Shown here piece after piece: positions 35,165 through 44,762 of a DNA stretch of 47,106 nucleotides; position 1 is the first letter of the stretch; each line of letters opens with the position of its first letter. A program made the position numbers and the translations under genes. The DNA is from Methylococcaceae bacterium (GTDB taxonomy: Bacteria; Pseudomonadota; Gammaproteobacteria; Methylococcales; Methylomonadaceae), in NCBI GenBank assembly GCA_021647145.1, contig JAKIVF010000009.1:1-47106 (forward strand). The letters are read 5' to 3'. The notes under the pieces were generated by a model. It was not told the DNA's origin. It did no database searches and saw only the letters and a program-made list of their open reading frames with translations.

Positions 35165-37315
35165 ATGAAAAATAACAAGCAAAAGCGTTATTTACTTTTG
35201 ATTAGTGTCCATGGATTAATTCGTGGCAAGGACCAAGAGTTGGGGCGAGATGCTGATTCTGGTGGGCAGATCAAATATGTCTTAGATCTTGCCCGTAGTC
35301 TTGCTAAGTGTGAGGATGTTGAAAAGGTAGATTTAGTAACGCGCCGGATAGTTGATTCTTCGGTGAGTAGTGAATATGCACTACCTATTGAAGAACTATC
35401 ACCCAAAACACGGATTGTTCGTATAAATGCTGGACCAGAAGAATACATTGCAAAAGAGCAGTTGTGGGATTATCTGGATAGCATGAAGGATAATTTAGTC
35501 AATTGGTTGAATGATCAGCCCCGTATGCCAGATGTTATTCATACTCATTATGCAGATGCTGGATATGTTGGGGTACGACTGGCAAACCAGCTTGGTGTTC
35601 CCCTTATCCATACAGGGCATTCACTGGGTCGTGATAAGCGTAAACAATTGCTTGCAAAAGGGCTATCTCGTGAAGAAATTGAGACTACCTACAATATTGA
35701 ACGACGAATTGATGCAGAAGAAGAGGTTCTGGCAAATGCAGATTTAGTCATCACCAGTACCAGAAATGAAATTGAAGAACAATACGAACTTTATAATTAT
35801 TACGATCCTAGTCGGATGCAAGTCATTCCTCCTGGAACCAATTTACAACAGTTCTTTCCCCCAATAGCAGACGAGAAAATAGCCTTTGTTGAGCAACTTA
35901 AGCCTTTTCTTAGCGAACCTGAAAAGCCCTTGATTCTTGCCTTATCACGACCAGATGAACGTAAAAACTTTTATACTCTAGTTGAAGTCTTTGGTGAATC
36001 GGAGCTCTTGCAACAACACGCAAATCTATTGATTATTGCTGGGAACCGAGATGATATTCGAGACTTGGATCCAGGTGCTCAATCTGTTTTGACCAATATT
36101 TTATTGCTGATTGATAGCTATAATTTATACGGTAAAGTCGCTGTGCCAAAACACCATCGACCTGATGAGGTATCAGGAATTTATCGTTTAGTCTCGGCAA
36201 GTCAGGGAGTTTTTATTAACCCAGCACTTACTGAGCCTTTTGGTCTTACGATTCTTGAAGCTGCTGCAAGCGGTTTGCCCGTAGTGGCAACAGAAAATGG
36301 GGGGCCTGTGGACATTATTGCAAACTGTCACAATGGAGAGTTAGTTGATCCACTAGATAAAACAGCGATTACAGAGGCATTACTCAAACTACTTCAAGGG
36401 ACAGATGCTTGGTTACAGGCATCAAAAAATGGTATTGAGGGCGTCCGCCGACATTATACGTGGGAGTCTCATGCTGAAGCGTATATGGAAAAAGTGAAGG
36501 AAATACAGGATACATACAGTCCTCCTCTGGGTGTTAAACCTGCTCCTAGAGCTATACGCTACCGTGACAGAGCAATTTTTACTGTTTTGGATGAAAATTT
36601 ATTGGGAAACCAAGAGTCATTAGATCGTTTTTCTGAGCTGATCCGAAAAAATCATAAGTCTGTCACTTTTGGTATTGCTACAGGCCGTCGTATGGATTCG
36701 GCATTAGCAATTATGAAAAAGTATAAAATCCCTGTTCCAGATGTACTGGTTAGTAGCCTGGGTACTAGAATTCATTATGGTAAAGCGTTGACAGAGGATG
36801 CTTATTGGGTTGAGCATATTGATCATGACTGGAACCCCCATCATGTGCTTCGTGCATTGGAAGGCTTGCCAGGACTTAAGCTTCAACCAAAGAAAGAATT
36901 AAGTCATTTTAAAATTTCCTATTATTATGATTCGAAAAACGCGCCTTCTATTGATGAAATTATTGCACTTATTAGAAAAAAGGAATTAACTACAAATGTT
37001 TTTTTTACTAATGGTGAGCTAATTGATATTGTTCCATCACGGGCTTCGAAAGGGCAGGCATTACGCTATGTTGCGCAACGACTTGATATTCCACTTGAGC
37101 ATATTCTTGCAGCAGGTGGCTCCGGAGCTGATGAGGATATGATGCGAGGTAATACACTCGCCGTAGTGGTTGGTAATCGACATCAAGAAAACTTGTCAGA
37201 TTTGGAAGATCATAAGCGTATCTATTTTGCAAATCAGGCTCATGCGGGTGGCATTCTTGAAGCTATTGAATACTATGATTTTTTTAATACTTGTAAAGTT
37301 CCGGAGGGTCAATGA
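35165..37315 (+). CDS. sps: Sucrose-phosphate synthase with inactive phosphatase-like tail
   Basis: GT4 enzyme joining UDP-glucose and fructose 6-phosphate. 716 residues from the ATG at 35165, chosen because AGAGGT lies immediately upstream; an earlier ATG at 35147 adds six residues. The N-terminal DSGGQIKYVLDLARSLA (31-47) is the plant/bacterial SPS fructose-site region, and the donor-site E-x7-E is EPFGLTILE (357-365). Residues from about 465 form a HAD (S6PP-like) domain, but the DxDxT nucleophile motif reads VLDEN (474-478): the first Asp is Val and Thr is Asn, so it should not hydrolyse sucrose phosphate. It overlaps spp by four bases (ATGA). First gene of the sps-spp-fruK-ams operon. 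Confidence 0.92.
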   Translation: MKNNKQKRYLLLISVHGLIRGKDQELGRDADSGGQIKYVLDLARSLAKCEDVEKVDLVTRRIVDSSVSSEYALPIEELSPKTRIVRINAGPEEYIAKEQLWDYLDSMKDNLVNWLNDQPRMPDVIHTHYADAGYVGVRLANQLGVPLIHTGHSLGRDKRKQLLAKGLSREEIETTYNIERRIDAEEEVLANADLVITSTRNEIEEQYELYNYYDPSRMQVIPPGTNLQQFFPPIADEKIAFVEQLKPFLSEPEKPLILALSRPDERKNFYTLVEVFGESELLQQHANLLIIAGNRDDIRDLDPGAQSVLTNILLLIDSYNLYGKVAVPKHHRPDEVSGIYRLVSASQGVFINPALTEPFGLTILEAAASGLPVVATENGGPVDIIANCHNGELVDPLDKTAITEALLKLLQGTDAWLQASKNGIEGVRRHYTWESHAEAYMEKVKEIQDTYSPPLGVKPAPRAIRYRDRAIFTVLDENLLGNQESLDRFSELIRKNHKSVTFGIATGRRMDSALAIMKKYKIPVPDVLVSSLGTRIHYGKALTEDAYWVEHIDHDWNPHHVLRALEGLPGLKLQPKKELSHFKISYYYDSKNAPSIDEIIALIRKKELTTNVFFTNGELIDIVPSRASKGQALRYVAQRLDIPLEHILAAGGSGADEDMMRGNTLAVVVGNRHQENLSDLEDHKRIYFANQAHAGGILEAIEYYDFFNTCKVPEGQ

Positions 37316-38181
37316 CTGATCGACTTCTAATATGTACTGACCTTGACCGGACCTTGCTTCCCAATGGCTCGCAACCTGAATCTGACAATGCACGGGCTTA
37401 CTTTAGAAATTTAGTTTCTCGTCCAGAAATAACACTTGCTTATGTGAGTGGACGACATCGTGGTTTGGTAGAAGAAGCTATTTTAGACTATCAGCTACCT
37501 TTGCCAGATTTTGTGGTAGGAGATGTGGGAACAACTATTTATCATGTAGGTTCAGAGCTAGAATGGGAACTACAAACTGCTTGGCAACATGAAATTGCGA
37601 AAGACTGGGGAGGTAAAAAACATGCTGATTTGATGAGGTTACTGGATGATTTTCAGCAATTACGACTTCAAGAACCAACAAAGCAAAATAATTTCAAGCT
37701 TAGTTATTATACCTCTCTACAAATAGAGCAAGAGGAAATGCTTCAGGCTATTAGAAAACGACTTTCGGGGTCTGGTATTCGAGCGAGCCTGGTTTGGAGT
37801 ATTGATGAAGAATCTGAGACTGGGTTACTGGATGTGCTACCTGAGCGAGCTACAAAATTTCATGCAGTTGAGGCATTAATGAAACAATGTAATTTTGGGT
37901 ATGATAATACGGTATTCTGTGGAGATAGTGGCAATGATATTGAAGTCTTGGTAAGTTCTATTCCTGGTGTGCTGGTAGCTAACAGTCAATCAGATATTCA
38001 AACCCTTGCAGCTAATTTAGCTGATAAAAATGGCCAATCTGAGCAGCTTTATCTCGCTAAAGGTGGTTTTATGAGCCTGAATGGTAATTATTCTGGTGGG
38101 ATATTGGAAGGAATTGCGCATTATCATTCTGATGTCGTTGAGTGGATGGGGATTAATAAAAAGAAAGGAGACCAGGAATGA
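37312..38181 (+). CDS. spp: Sucrose-6-phosphate phosphatase
   Basis: HAD phosphatase that releases sucrose. Motif I is DLDRT (D10-x-D12-x-T14) in LLICTDLDRTLLPNG; motif II is VSGR; motif IV is FCGDSGNDIE. 289 residues, within the S6PP range (about 245-290). Both its start (within the sps stop) and its stop (overlapping the fruK start by 4 bases) are ATGA junctions, so translation is coupled. Because the HAD tail of sps lacks its nucleophile, this is the only active sucrose-phosphatase candidate here. Confidence 0.92.
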   Translation: MTDRLLICTDLDRTLLPNGSQPESDNARAYFRNLVSRPEITLAYVSGRHRGLVEEAILDYQLPLPDFVVGDVGTTIYHVGSELEWELQTAWQHEIAKDWGGKKHADLMRLLDDFQQLRLQEPTKQNNFKLSYYTSLQIEQEEMLQAIRKRLSGSGIRASLVWSIDEESETGLLDVLPERATKFHAVEALMKQCNFGYDNTVFCGDSGNDIEVLVSSIPGVLVANSQSDIQTLAANLADKNGQSEQLYLAKGGFMSLNGNYSGGILEGIAHYHSDVVEWMGINKKKGDQE

Positions 38182-39044
38182 GTAAAAGTGATCTGTGTGT
38201 TTTTGGTGAGGTTTTATTCGATCATTTTCCTGACGGAACAAACGTGCTGGGTGGTGCACCATTTAATGTTTCTTGGCATTTACAGGCTTTTGGTCAAGCC
38301 CCATGTTTTATTAGTCGAGTGGGAGATGATGTAGAAGGAAGGTCGATTAAAGAGGCAATGACTGCGTGGGGAATGCGTACTGATTTCCTGCAAACTGATT
38401 CTAAATTACCTACTGGTAGAGTCAGTGTCAATATAGCAGATGGTGAACCATCCTATGATATTGTGAATCCTTGTGCTTATGACGCGATTGAAGCAGATAA
38501 TAGCATTCATCATTGTCAACTACTTTACCATGGTAGTTTGGCATTAAGAGAGTCTACACCCCGACAAGCAGTTAAGCAGTATTTGATAAACAAGCCGGAA
38601 ATTGTTTTTGTTGATGTCAATTTACGTCCGCCTTGGTGGAAAAAACAGCAGGTGCTGGATATGGTGTCTGCTGCTGATTGGGTCAAACTTAATAGCGATG
38701 AGTTAAAGCTACTTCATACTTCGACAGACGGGAGATCATTTCTTGCTGATTATAATCTTCAAGGACTGGTACTGACTCATGGCGCTGATGGTGCGGAAGT
38801 TTTAACTGCGAATGGAGAAACGGCCAAAGCAGAACCTGCACAGAATATTTCTGTTGTGGACACTGTGGGTGCGGGAGACGCCTTTGCTTCGGTTATTATT
38901 CTGGGTTTGTCCAAGGGTTGGTCACTGAGTATCACTGTTAATAGAGCACAAGATTTTGCCTCGGCATTGGTTGGCTATCGTGGTGCGACGGTAAGTAATG
39001 CTAGTTTTTATCGTTCTTTTATTGATGATTGGGATTTAGGTTAA
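38178..39044 (+). CDS. fruK: Fructokinase (PfkB/ribokinase family)
   Basis: Phosphorylates fructose released by amylosucrase so that it returns to metabolism or to Sps. 288 residues; the N-terminal GGAPFNVSWHLQAFG (25-39) is the ribokinase motif 1, and DTVGAGDAFAS (228-238) carries the anion hole GAGD with catalytic D234. AGGA just upstream and the ATGA overlap with spp fix the start. The gene name follows the methanotroph sucrose operon; elsewhere fruK means 1-phosphofructokinase. Confidence 0.88.
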   Translation: MSKSDLCVFGEVLFDHFPDGTNVLGGAPFNVSWHLQAFGQAPCFISRVGDDVEGRSIKEAMTAWGMRTDFLQTDSKLPTGRVSVNIADGEPSYDIVNPCAYDAIEADNSIHHCQLLYHGSLALRESTPRQAVKQYLINKPEIVFVDVNLRPPWWKKQQVLDMVSAADWVKLNSDELKLLHTSTDGRSFLADYNLQGLVLTHGADGAEVLTANGETAKAEPAQNISVVDTVGAGDAFASVIILGLSKGWSLSITVNRAQDFASALVGYRGATVSNASFYRSFIDDWDLG

Positions 39045-39050
39045 GTATTG

Positions 39051-39080
39051 TTCTGAGAAACTGAGTTCTTACGCTATAAT
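39051..39080 (+). promoter_or_regulatory. Possible internal promoter before ams
   Basis: TATAAT at 39075-39080 lies in the 84-base gap between fruK and ams, with a poor -35 (TTCTGA at 39051-39056, 18-base spacer). It could allow separate expression of amylosucrase, but only the -10 is good. Confidence 0.3.
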
Positions 39081-39128
39081 CCGCGCTCAACTGATTTTCA
39101 AAAATAAGAAGACGACTATTATTGCTCT

Positions 39129-41096
39129 ATGTACGAACAAATCGCACACTCATTATTAAATAAAATCCTTGACGAATTAAAGCCAGAAATACGTAAACGT
39201 GATTTGCGTCATTTTTATACTCGTTTGGGTGCCAATTTTTATGCTATTCACTCATTATTTCATCTTCTATACGGTAAACGAGATGATTTTGAACGACAAA
39301 TGCTTCGATTAGTTGAAGTGATGGCTGCTCAATACATACTGCGAGAGAAACCACTAAAAAAGAAAGACCATAAACGTGAACATGATCACAACTGGTTTCT
39401 TAGTCAGAAATGGGTAGGAATGGCCTTATATACCGATGGTTTTTCTGACGACCTTCAAGGGTTGAGAGAGCGAATAGACTATTTTGAAGAGCTGGGTATT
39501 AATATGGTTCATGTGATGCCTATTCTTGAATGCCCTCAGGGAGCTAGTGATGGCGGCTATGCAGTGAGTAATTTTCGGGATGTTGATGAGCGAATTGGCA
39601 GCTTGACTGATCTGCGGGTATTAGCGAAGGAATTACGCCAGCGTGATATTTTGTTAACTTTGGATGTAGTGGTAAACCACACTTCGGATGAACATGAATG
39701 GGCAAAAAAAGCTCAAGAGGGCGATGAAAAGTATCAAGATTATTTTTATATCTATAAAAATCGTGATACGCCTGATGTATTTGAAACTAGTATGCCAGAA
39801 GTCTTTCCTGAAACTTCACCTGGGAATTTCACTTTTGATAAATCCATGAATAAATGGGTGATGACAGTATTCAATGATTACCAATGGGATTTAAATTACA
39901 ACAACCCTGCCGTTTTTATAGAAATGCTGGATATTATTTTGTTTTGGGCTAATCAGGGCGCAGACATTATTCGGTTAGATGCAGTTGCTTTTTTATGGAA
40001 AAAAATTGGCACAACTTGTCAAAATGAACGAGAAGCCCATCTTATTTTGCAATTAATGAAGGATTGCTGTCAGGTAACAGCACCTGGAATATTATTTATT
40101 GCCGAAGCCATTGTTGCACCGGTAGAAATAATCAAGTATTTTGGTGAAGATGCAGTTATCGCAAAAGAGTGTGAAATTGCCTATAACGCAACCTTTATGG
40201 CTTTGCTTTGGGATGCTGTTGCGACAAAAAATACAAAATTACTTAACCAGGGAATCTGCAGCTTACCCGAAAAACTAGAACGATCCACTTGGCTAAATTA
40301 TGTGAGGTGTCATGATGATATTGGTCTTGGGTTTGATGATAATGATATTTATCAAGTAGGGTACGACCCCAAAGCACATCGACATTTTTTGGTTGACTAC
40401 TTTACTGGAAACTTTGAAGGGTCGCCTGCGAAAGGGCAGCCTTTTGGACACAATGAAAAGACCGGTGATGACCGTATTTCTGGTGCACTAGCATCTTTGG
40501 TTGGGCTTGAAGATGCGATTGATAAGAATGATGCAAAAGCTATTCAGCAAAGTATTGATTTAATATTACTTCTTCATGGTATGGTTATTTCATTTGGGGG
40601 TATTCCATTGTTGTACTATGGAGATGAAATTGGTACATATAATGACTATAGTTATCTGAAAGATGTGAGTAAAGCGCATGATAATCGCTGGATTCATCGC
40701 CCACAAATCAACTGGGAGAGAGCGGAGAAGCGTCATCAAAAAGACACTCCAGAGCAAAAAATATTTGATGGGTTAAAAAGGATGATAGCCGTACGTAAGA
40801 CGGTTTCTTCATTCGCTGACTATAATAATCGTGAGTTAATAGAAACAGAAAACTCACATTTGTTTGCTTTTATGCGAAATAACCCCTTTGAAGATAAAGA
40901 TAAAGATAATGTATTAGTTGTGGGTAATTTTAATAATTTACCCCAGTATTTTTCTCTTAGTGACTTGAGGAATAGAGGTTTATTTGAATATGAATTTTTG
41001 CAAGATCTCTATTCAGGTGAGTCAATATCAATAGTTGAGGATAAGCTGGTTGTACCTCCTTATTGTTTCTTTTGGTTAGTCAATCGGAAGGTTTAG
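39129..41096 (+). CDS. ams: Amylosucrase
   Basis: GH13 enzyme that splits sucrose and builds alpha-1,4-glucan, releasing fructose. 655 residues (Neisseria enzyme 636). Catalytic residues are visible: nucleophile D284 (DIIRLDAVAF), acid/base E326 (FIAEAIV) and D396 (YVRCHDDIG), plus LDVVVNHT (178-185). The helical N-domain (1-90) and the B' region typical of amylosucrase are present. It is the last gene of the sucrose operon, 84 bases after fruK. With fruK it gives a sucrose-to-glycogen recycling route. Confidence 0.93.
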   Translation: MYEQIAHSLLNKILDELKPEIRKRDLRHFYTRLGANFYAIHSLFHLLYGKRDDFERQMLRLVEVMAAQYILREKPLKKKDHKREHDHNWFLSQKWVGMALYTDGFSDDLQGLRERIDYFEELGINMVHVMPILECPQGASDGGYAVSNFRDVDERIGSLTDLRVLAKELRQRDILLTLDVVVNHTSDEHEWAKKAQEGDEKYQDYFYIYKNRDTPDVFETSMPEVFPETSPGNFTFDKSMNKWVMTVFNDYQWDLNYNNPAVFIEMLDIILFWANQGADIIRLDAVAFLWKKIGTTCQNEREAHLILQLMKDCCQVTAPGILFIAEAIVAPVEIIKYFGEDAVIAKECEIAYNATFMALLWDAVATKNTKLLNQGICSLPEKLERSTWLNYVRCHDDIGLGFDDNDIYQVGYDPKAHRHFLVDYFTGNFEGSPAKGQPFGHNEKTGDDRISGALASLVGLEDAIDKNDAKAIQQSIDLILLLHGMVISFGGIPLLYYGDEIGTYNDYSYLKDVSKAHDNRWIHRPQINWERAEKRHQKDTPEQKIFDGLKRMIAVRKTVSSFADYNNRELIETENSHLFAFMRNNPFEDKDKDNVLVVGNFNNLPQYFSLSDLRNRGLFEYEFLQDLYSGESISIVEDKLVVPPYCFFWLVNRKV

Positions 41097-41481
41097 TAAT
41101 TGCTTTTTTTCAAAAAAGAAGGATCACCTAAATAAAGTAAATTAAGTGTTTGTAATATATAACATATTTGTCTTAAGTAAGTGCCGTTCATGTCTGTGAT
41201 TAATTTTACTTTGATCCCAATTATTTTTTTTAGTCTATGAGGTGCTGTAGCGGATACCCTGAGGAATTAAATGCTCAATGAAGCTGAACCGATGCCGCTT
41301 AAGTGGACATCTCATATGACAGGTTAAGTTTATCTCCACAGGCTCTATCCCGGAAACAAAAAGATCATTCAAAAAAATAATGCTGCATAGAAAATAGGTG
41401 TTCTGGATGTCCATTTTCAGATACAACGTTTTCGTGTGGAAATTGAATGGTAAAATTAAATAAACTTAGGGTTTGACAAGG

Positions 41482-41591
41482 TTATGACAGGATTAAACCA
41501 GCCGCCCAATTAATGGCTACAAACAGATAATATTTAACGCCATCCAGTTTAGGTAAATACGTCACATCAACATGTAAACTAAAGTTTTCCC
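41482..41591 (-). pseudogene. IS481-like integrase-core (rve) relic
   Basis: A 36-codon minus-strand frame reads NFSLHVDVTYLPKLDGVKYYLFVAINWAA, the start of the DDE/rve core of IS481-type transposases (HVDVTYLP...YLFVAID). It stops soon after and has no flanking transposase. 41097-41481 and 41592-41693 contain nothing else I can identify. Confidence 0.45.
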
Positions 41592-41693
41592 GTTTTTAAA
41601 ACAACGGAACCCACTATACGTACAGCAGTTTTTATTTTAACCCGCGTTGCCCTAAATGTAGCAAACCCTAATTTAATTGATTTCTCTTATACG

Positions 41694-41909
41694 TCAGAGC
41701 AAAAATAATTGGGAAATTTCAGGATGTAAATATCCGGGCTCATATTCTTTGAATTTTTTGGCTTTTTCTTTCTTTTCTTCGGGGACTTTATTGATGTCAA
41801 TAGCGACTAATGTTCTAACAACCCAAATACTTTCTCTTTCCAAATCTGTTAAAGAGCACTGAATAGTCTCTGTTCCTCCATTTGGAAACGGTCTTTTTAT
41901 TGATTTCAA
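41694..41909 (-). CDS. Hypothetical small ORF or gene remnant
   Basis: A 71-codon minus frame with a TTG start (KRPFPNGGTETIQC, DLERESIWVVRTLVAIDINK, Lys/Glu-rich centre). The frame runs upstream without a stop through the 41923-41941 palindrome, so the true 5' end may have been replaced by the palindrome. It has a protein-like composition but no family that I recognise and no ribosome binding site. Confidence 0.25.
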   Translation of the reverse strand: MKSIKRPFPNGGTETIQCSLTDLERESIWVVRTLVAIDINKVPEEKKEKAKKFKEYEPGYLHPEISQLFLL

Positions 41910-41922
41910 AGCGTTGATGAGT

Positions 41923-41941
41923 TCCCACGGAGACCGTGGGA
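41923..41941. repeat. REP-like palindrome TCCCACGG-AGA-CCGTGGGA
   Basis: A perfect 8-bp stem with a 3-base loop. It resembles the short GTTCCCACG...CGTGGGAAC hairpins dispersed in many gammaproteobacterial genomes. No T-run follows. Confidence 0.6.
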
Positions 41942-41983
41942 GTTATGACTATTGAACTTTTGAAAAGTGACATCAATGAAAAA

Positions 41984-42012
41984 TTTTACGGCTAAAAAAA
42001 CTATGCTATAGT
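41984..42012 (+). promoter_or_regulatory. Candidate sigma70 promoter of the FG-GAP gene
   Basis: TTTTAC (41984-41989), a 17-base spacer, then TATAGT (42007-42012) preceded by TGC, an extended -10. It is 45 bases before the ATG at 42057. A second -10-like TATAAT occurs at 42037-42042 without a -35. Confidence 0.45.
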
Positions 42013-42056
42013 TCAGGCTCTTGTTATCTAAGATAATATAATTTTAGAGTACTAAT

Positions 42057-44708
42057 ATGAAGAAACATGTTGTTGATCAAAATAGCCACCAATCATCTAA
42101 GGCTAAAATATCTAAGTCAGCCTCTTTGACTCACTCTATTCGTAAAGCTATAGCGTTCGGAGGATTATCTCTTGCATCCACTGCTACCTGGACAGAACCC
42201 AAAATTAACCCGAATGAGTTTTGGCTAAACCTGGGTAGTCCGAGCGGAATTTGCGCAAAAGATATTGATCAAGATGGGGATATGGATTTATTTAAAATAT
42301 TTCCATCAGCAGTAAGTCTATTAGAAAATATTGGGACACAGGAATCTCCTAAACTCGCACCACCTCGAATATTTTCAAATGATGCAGGGCGGTTCAATTT
42401 AGTTCGCTTGGGGCTAACCGATTGCTATGGCAATAACACTGATAATAACGAAATCTATGTAGATATTGATGCTGATGGTGACTTAGACTTATTTACTTCA
42501 TATTTTGACATGAAATTTTCATTGACTACATTGAAATATGCTAGAAATGATGGTACATCAGAGCACCCAGTGTATGTCAGCGAGAATCCCGAAGAACTTT
42601 TTGGCATCCCGGATATACCAGGCAGCTCCATTGGATTCAAAGACATAGATAATGATGGAGATAAGGACTTATTTAGTACCGGTCAGGGCTTTTTTGAAAA
42701 TATCGGTACTCCTGAAAAGGCTTCTTTTGTTAAACGTCTTGAAAGCCCAGTTCCGCTCATTTGTGATGGGGAGAATCAAACGCGCGGAATTTATGTTGAC
42801 CTGAACAATGATAATAAATTTGATTTAGTGTGTCTTGACAGTCTTGGTCAAAATTCAATTGATATTGTCGAGTCTAGTGATACCGGCTATCTATCAACAA
42901 GAACCCTATTAAGTGAACCAGCTCATCACTCCTTCAGTTCTATTCAAACTATTGATATAGACAAAGATAATGATATGGATATCTTGGCTTTGAGTAGTAA
43001 ACAAGAATATATACTATATACAAACGTAAGCACAAGTTCATTCCCTGAATTTGATACAGGAAGAATTTATCCTACTCCGATAGTAGATTTGTCAATTGGT
43101 GATTCTATCCAGGCTGACCTAGATGGTGATGGAGACTTGGATTTAATATATAGTCATCGTCCACTAGACCAAGTAAAAATTAAATTTGCAAGAAATACCG
43201 GTTCAAACACCAACCCTATCTACGAAATTACTGTAGCATCCTCCGAGATGGATCAATGTGCTAACAGTGTATTTATTAATGATTTTACCAATCTGTCTTT
43301 AGTTGATATAGATGGAGACAATGATTTAGACTTATTTTCTCATTCCAAAGAAAAAAACTATTATTGTGAGAATCAGGGTGATACGACAAACCCTCTATTT
43401 TCTCCAAGCCTTATCAACCCCTTTGGGTTTGATAAAGTCATCTCAAGCAGAAGTCAGAATGTTTATTTTGCTGATATAAATGGAGATGGAGATCAGGATG
43501 CCATACTTGGCTCTTGGTATCTCGAGAATATAGGCAACTCAATGACTCCCTTATTTAGTCAAATGAGTCAAATACCCTCTTCTTCAGGTCCTTCGAGTGC
43601 AGCGCTAGTTGATATGGATGGAGATGGTCTAGCGAATTCTATTGTTGATACGACAAATGGCCTTCGACTTCTATATAAAGGTTTAGAGCCGGTCACGGAT
43701 ATTAAAGCAGCAAACTTAGGCACGAAGAAACCTAATCTGGTTCTTGTGACTAATAGGCCCTCCCAAATACAAATTCAACTTTGCGGTATTAGCTTTTTTT
43801 CTAACAGTCGTTGCAAAAAAACAATTGTGCTTCCTTTTTCTGCACAAGAAATAAGTCTGAGTACAGGCCACTTCGATACTGACTCAGATGAAGATATTGT
43901 CTTGGCAATAGTTGATGCAGCGGGAAACCTAAGAGTAAACATCTATAACAATAATCTTGAACTAATAAGTACGGGTACAGCTGGGTTCGCCCGATCAATT
44001 TCTGTGTCTTCTGGACAGCTGGATGATGATCCAGAGGATGAAGGTGTGGTGAGTTTTGTGCAATCTGATGGCCGAGTGACTGCAGTAAGTTTTAATCTGG
44101 ATTCCTCTGTGGTTGGCCAAGTAGTCGCGGATGCAGGCACACAACCCCACGTTGCTGTCGGAAATTTTAATGCGAGCCATGACTCTTTCGTATTGGCGTA
44201 TTTGAGCCTTGACGAGCAAATTAATACCGTGACTTACCGAGGTAATGGAACACTAATATCTCAGGGAAAAGCTGGGAAATCAAGTTATTTAAGCCTTGTT
44301 GCCTCAGATATTTTATCGGCTATTGAAGGTGATGAATATGTGACGTCAATTATTCAACAAGATGGAAGGGCAGGATTATTAGGCTTTAGTGCTAATAATG
44401 TATTGTTAGGTGAAATTATTGGGGAAGTCAGTCAGCAACCTGAAGTCGCAACAGGTCATTTCCCCGGAGAAAATGACATAGGTATGGCAGTATCTCTTAT
44501 TCAAAAAGATCAAAAACCCGCCATTGTCTTTCTTGATTCGATGGGCAACTATCTTGCGACAGGTATTGGTGGGGCGTCTGCCACTATAGCAACCCTTACC
44601 TTGGCTGATACCAATTCTGATTTAATTGATGAAGGCATACTTGTCTATATTGATGAAGATGGACTTCCCCGCTGGGAGGTTTTTGGTGCTGATGGCATAA
44701 AAAAGTAA
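42057..44708 (+). CDS. Secreted FG-GAP/VCBS repeat protein
   Basis: 883 residues. The N-terminus is long and basic (1-30), then a hydrophobic stretch AIAFGGLSLASTATW (31-45) that looks like an extended signal peptide. At least nine Ca-binding type repeats follow in residues 69-525: DIDQDGDMDLF, DIDADGDLDLF, DIDNDGDKDLF, DLNNDNKFDL, DIDKDNDMDIL, DLDGDGDLDLI, DIDGDNDLDLF, DINGDGDQDAI and DMDGDGLANS. They indicate a beta-propeller of the integrin-alpha/VCBS kind. Residues 550-883 form a second region of weaker repeats (VSSGQLDDDPEDEG, VAVGNFNASHDS, VATGHFPGENDIG). No lipobox, sortase, PEP-CTERM or type 1 secretion signal is visible. A surface or extracellular adhesion role is an inference. Confidence 0.82.
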   Translation: MKKHVVDQNSHQSSKAKISKSASLTHSIRKAIAFGGLSLASTATWTEPKINPNEFWLNLGSPSGICAKDIDQDGDMDLFKIFPSAVSLLENIGTQESPKLAPPRIFSNDAGRFNLVRLGLTDCYGNNTDNNEIYVDIDADGDLDLFTSYFDMKFSLTTLKYARNDGTSEHPVYVSENPEELFGIPDIPGSSIGFKDIDNDGDKDLFSTGQGFFENIGTPEKASFVKRLESPVPLICDGENQTRGIYVDLNNDNKFDLVCLDSLGQNSIDIVESSDTGYLSTRTLLSEPAHHSFSSIQTIDIDKDNDMDILALSSKQEYILYTNVSTSSFPEFDTGRIYPTPIVDLSIGDSIQADLDGDGDLDLIYSHRPLDQVKIKFARNTGSNTNPIYEITVASSEMDQCANSVFINDFTNLSLVDIDGDNDLDLFSHSKEKNYYCENQGDTTNPLFSPSLINPFGFDKVISSRSQNVYFADINGDGDQDAILGSWYLENIGNSMTPLFSQMSQIPSSSGPSSAALVDMDGDGLANSIVDTTNGLRLLYKGLEPVTDIKAANLGTKKPNLVLVTNRPSQIQIQLCGISFFSNSRCKKTIVLPFSAQEISLSTGHFDTDSDEDIVLAIVDAAGNLRVNIYNNNLELISTGTAGFARSISVSSGQLDDDPEDEGVVSFVQSDGRVTAVSFNLDSSVVGQVVADAGTQPHVAVGNFNASHDSFVLAYLSLDEQINTVTYRGNGTLISQGKAGKSSYLSLVASDILSAIEGDEYVTSIIQQDGRAGLLGFSANNVLLGEIIGEVSQQPEVATGHFPGENDIGMAVSLIQKDQKPAIVFLDSMGNYLATGIGGASATIATLTLADTNSDLIDEGILVYIDEDGLPRWEVFGADGIKK

Positions 44709-44762
44709 TTCGCAACACTATCACCTTGCTTGTCTTTCATCTCATTGTCTATGCCATGACTC

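Noticed and set aside
39051..39080. Strong promoter separating ams from the sucrose operon
   Set aside because: Only the -10 is good; kept as a low-confidence site, not as proof of a separate transcription unit.
41235..41426. 63-codon minus-strand ORF after ams
   Set aside because: No ribosome binding site, no recognisable motif, and the surrounding gap shows decayed DNA.
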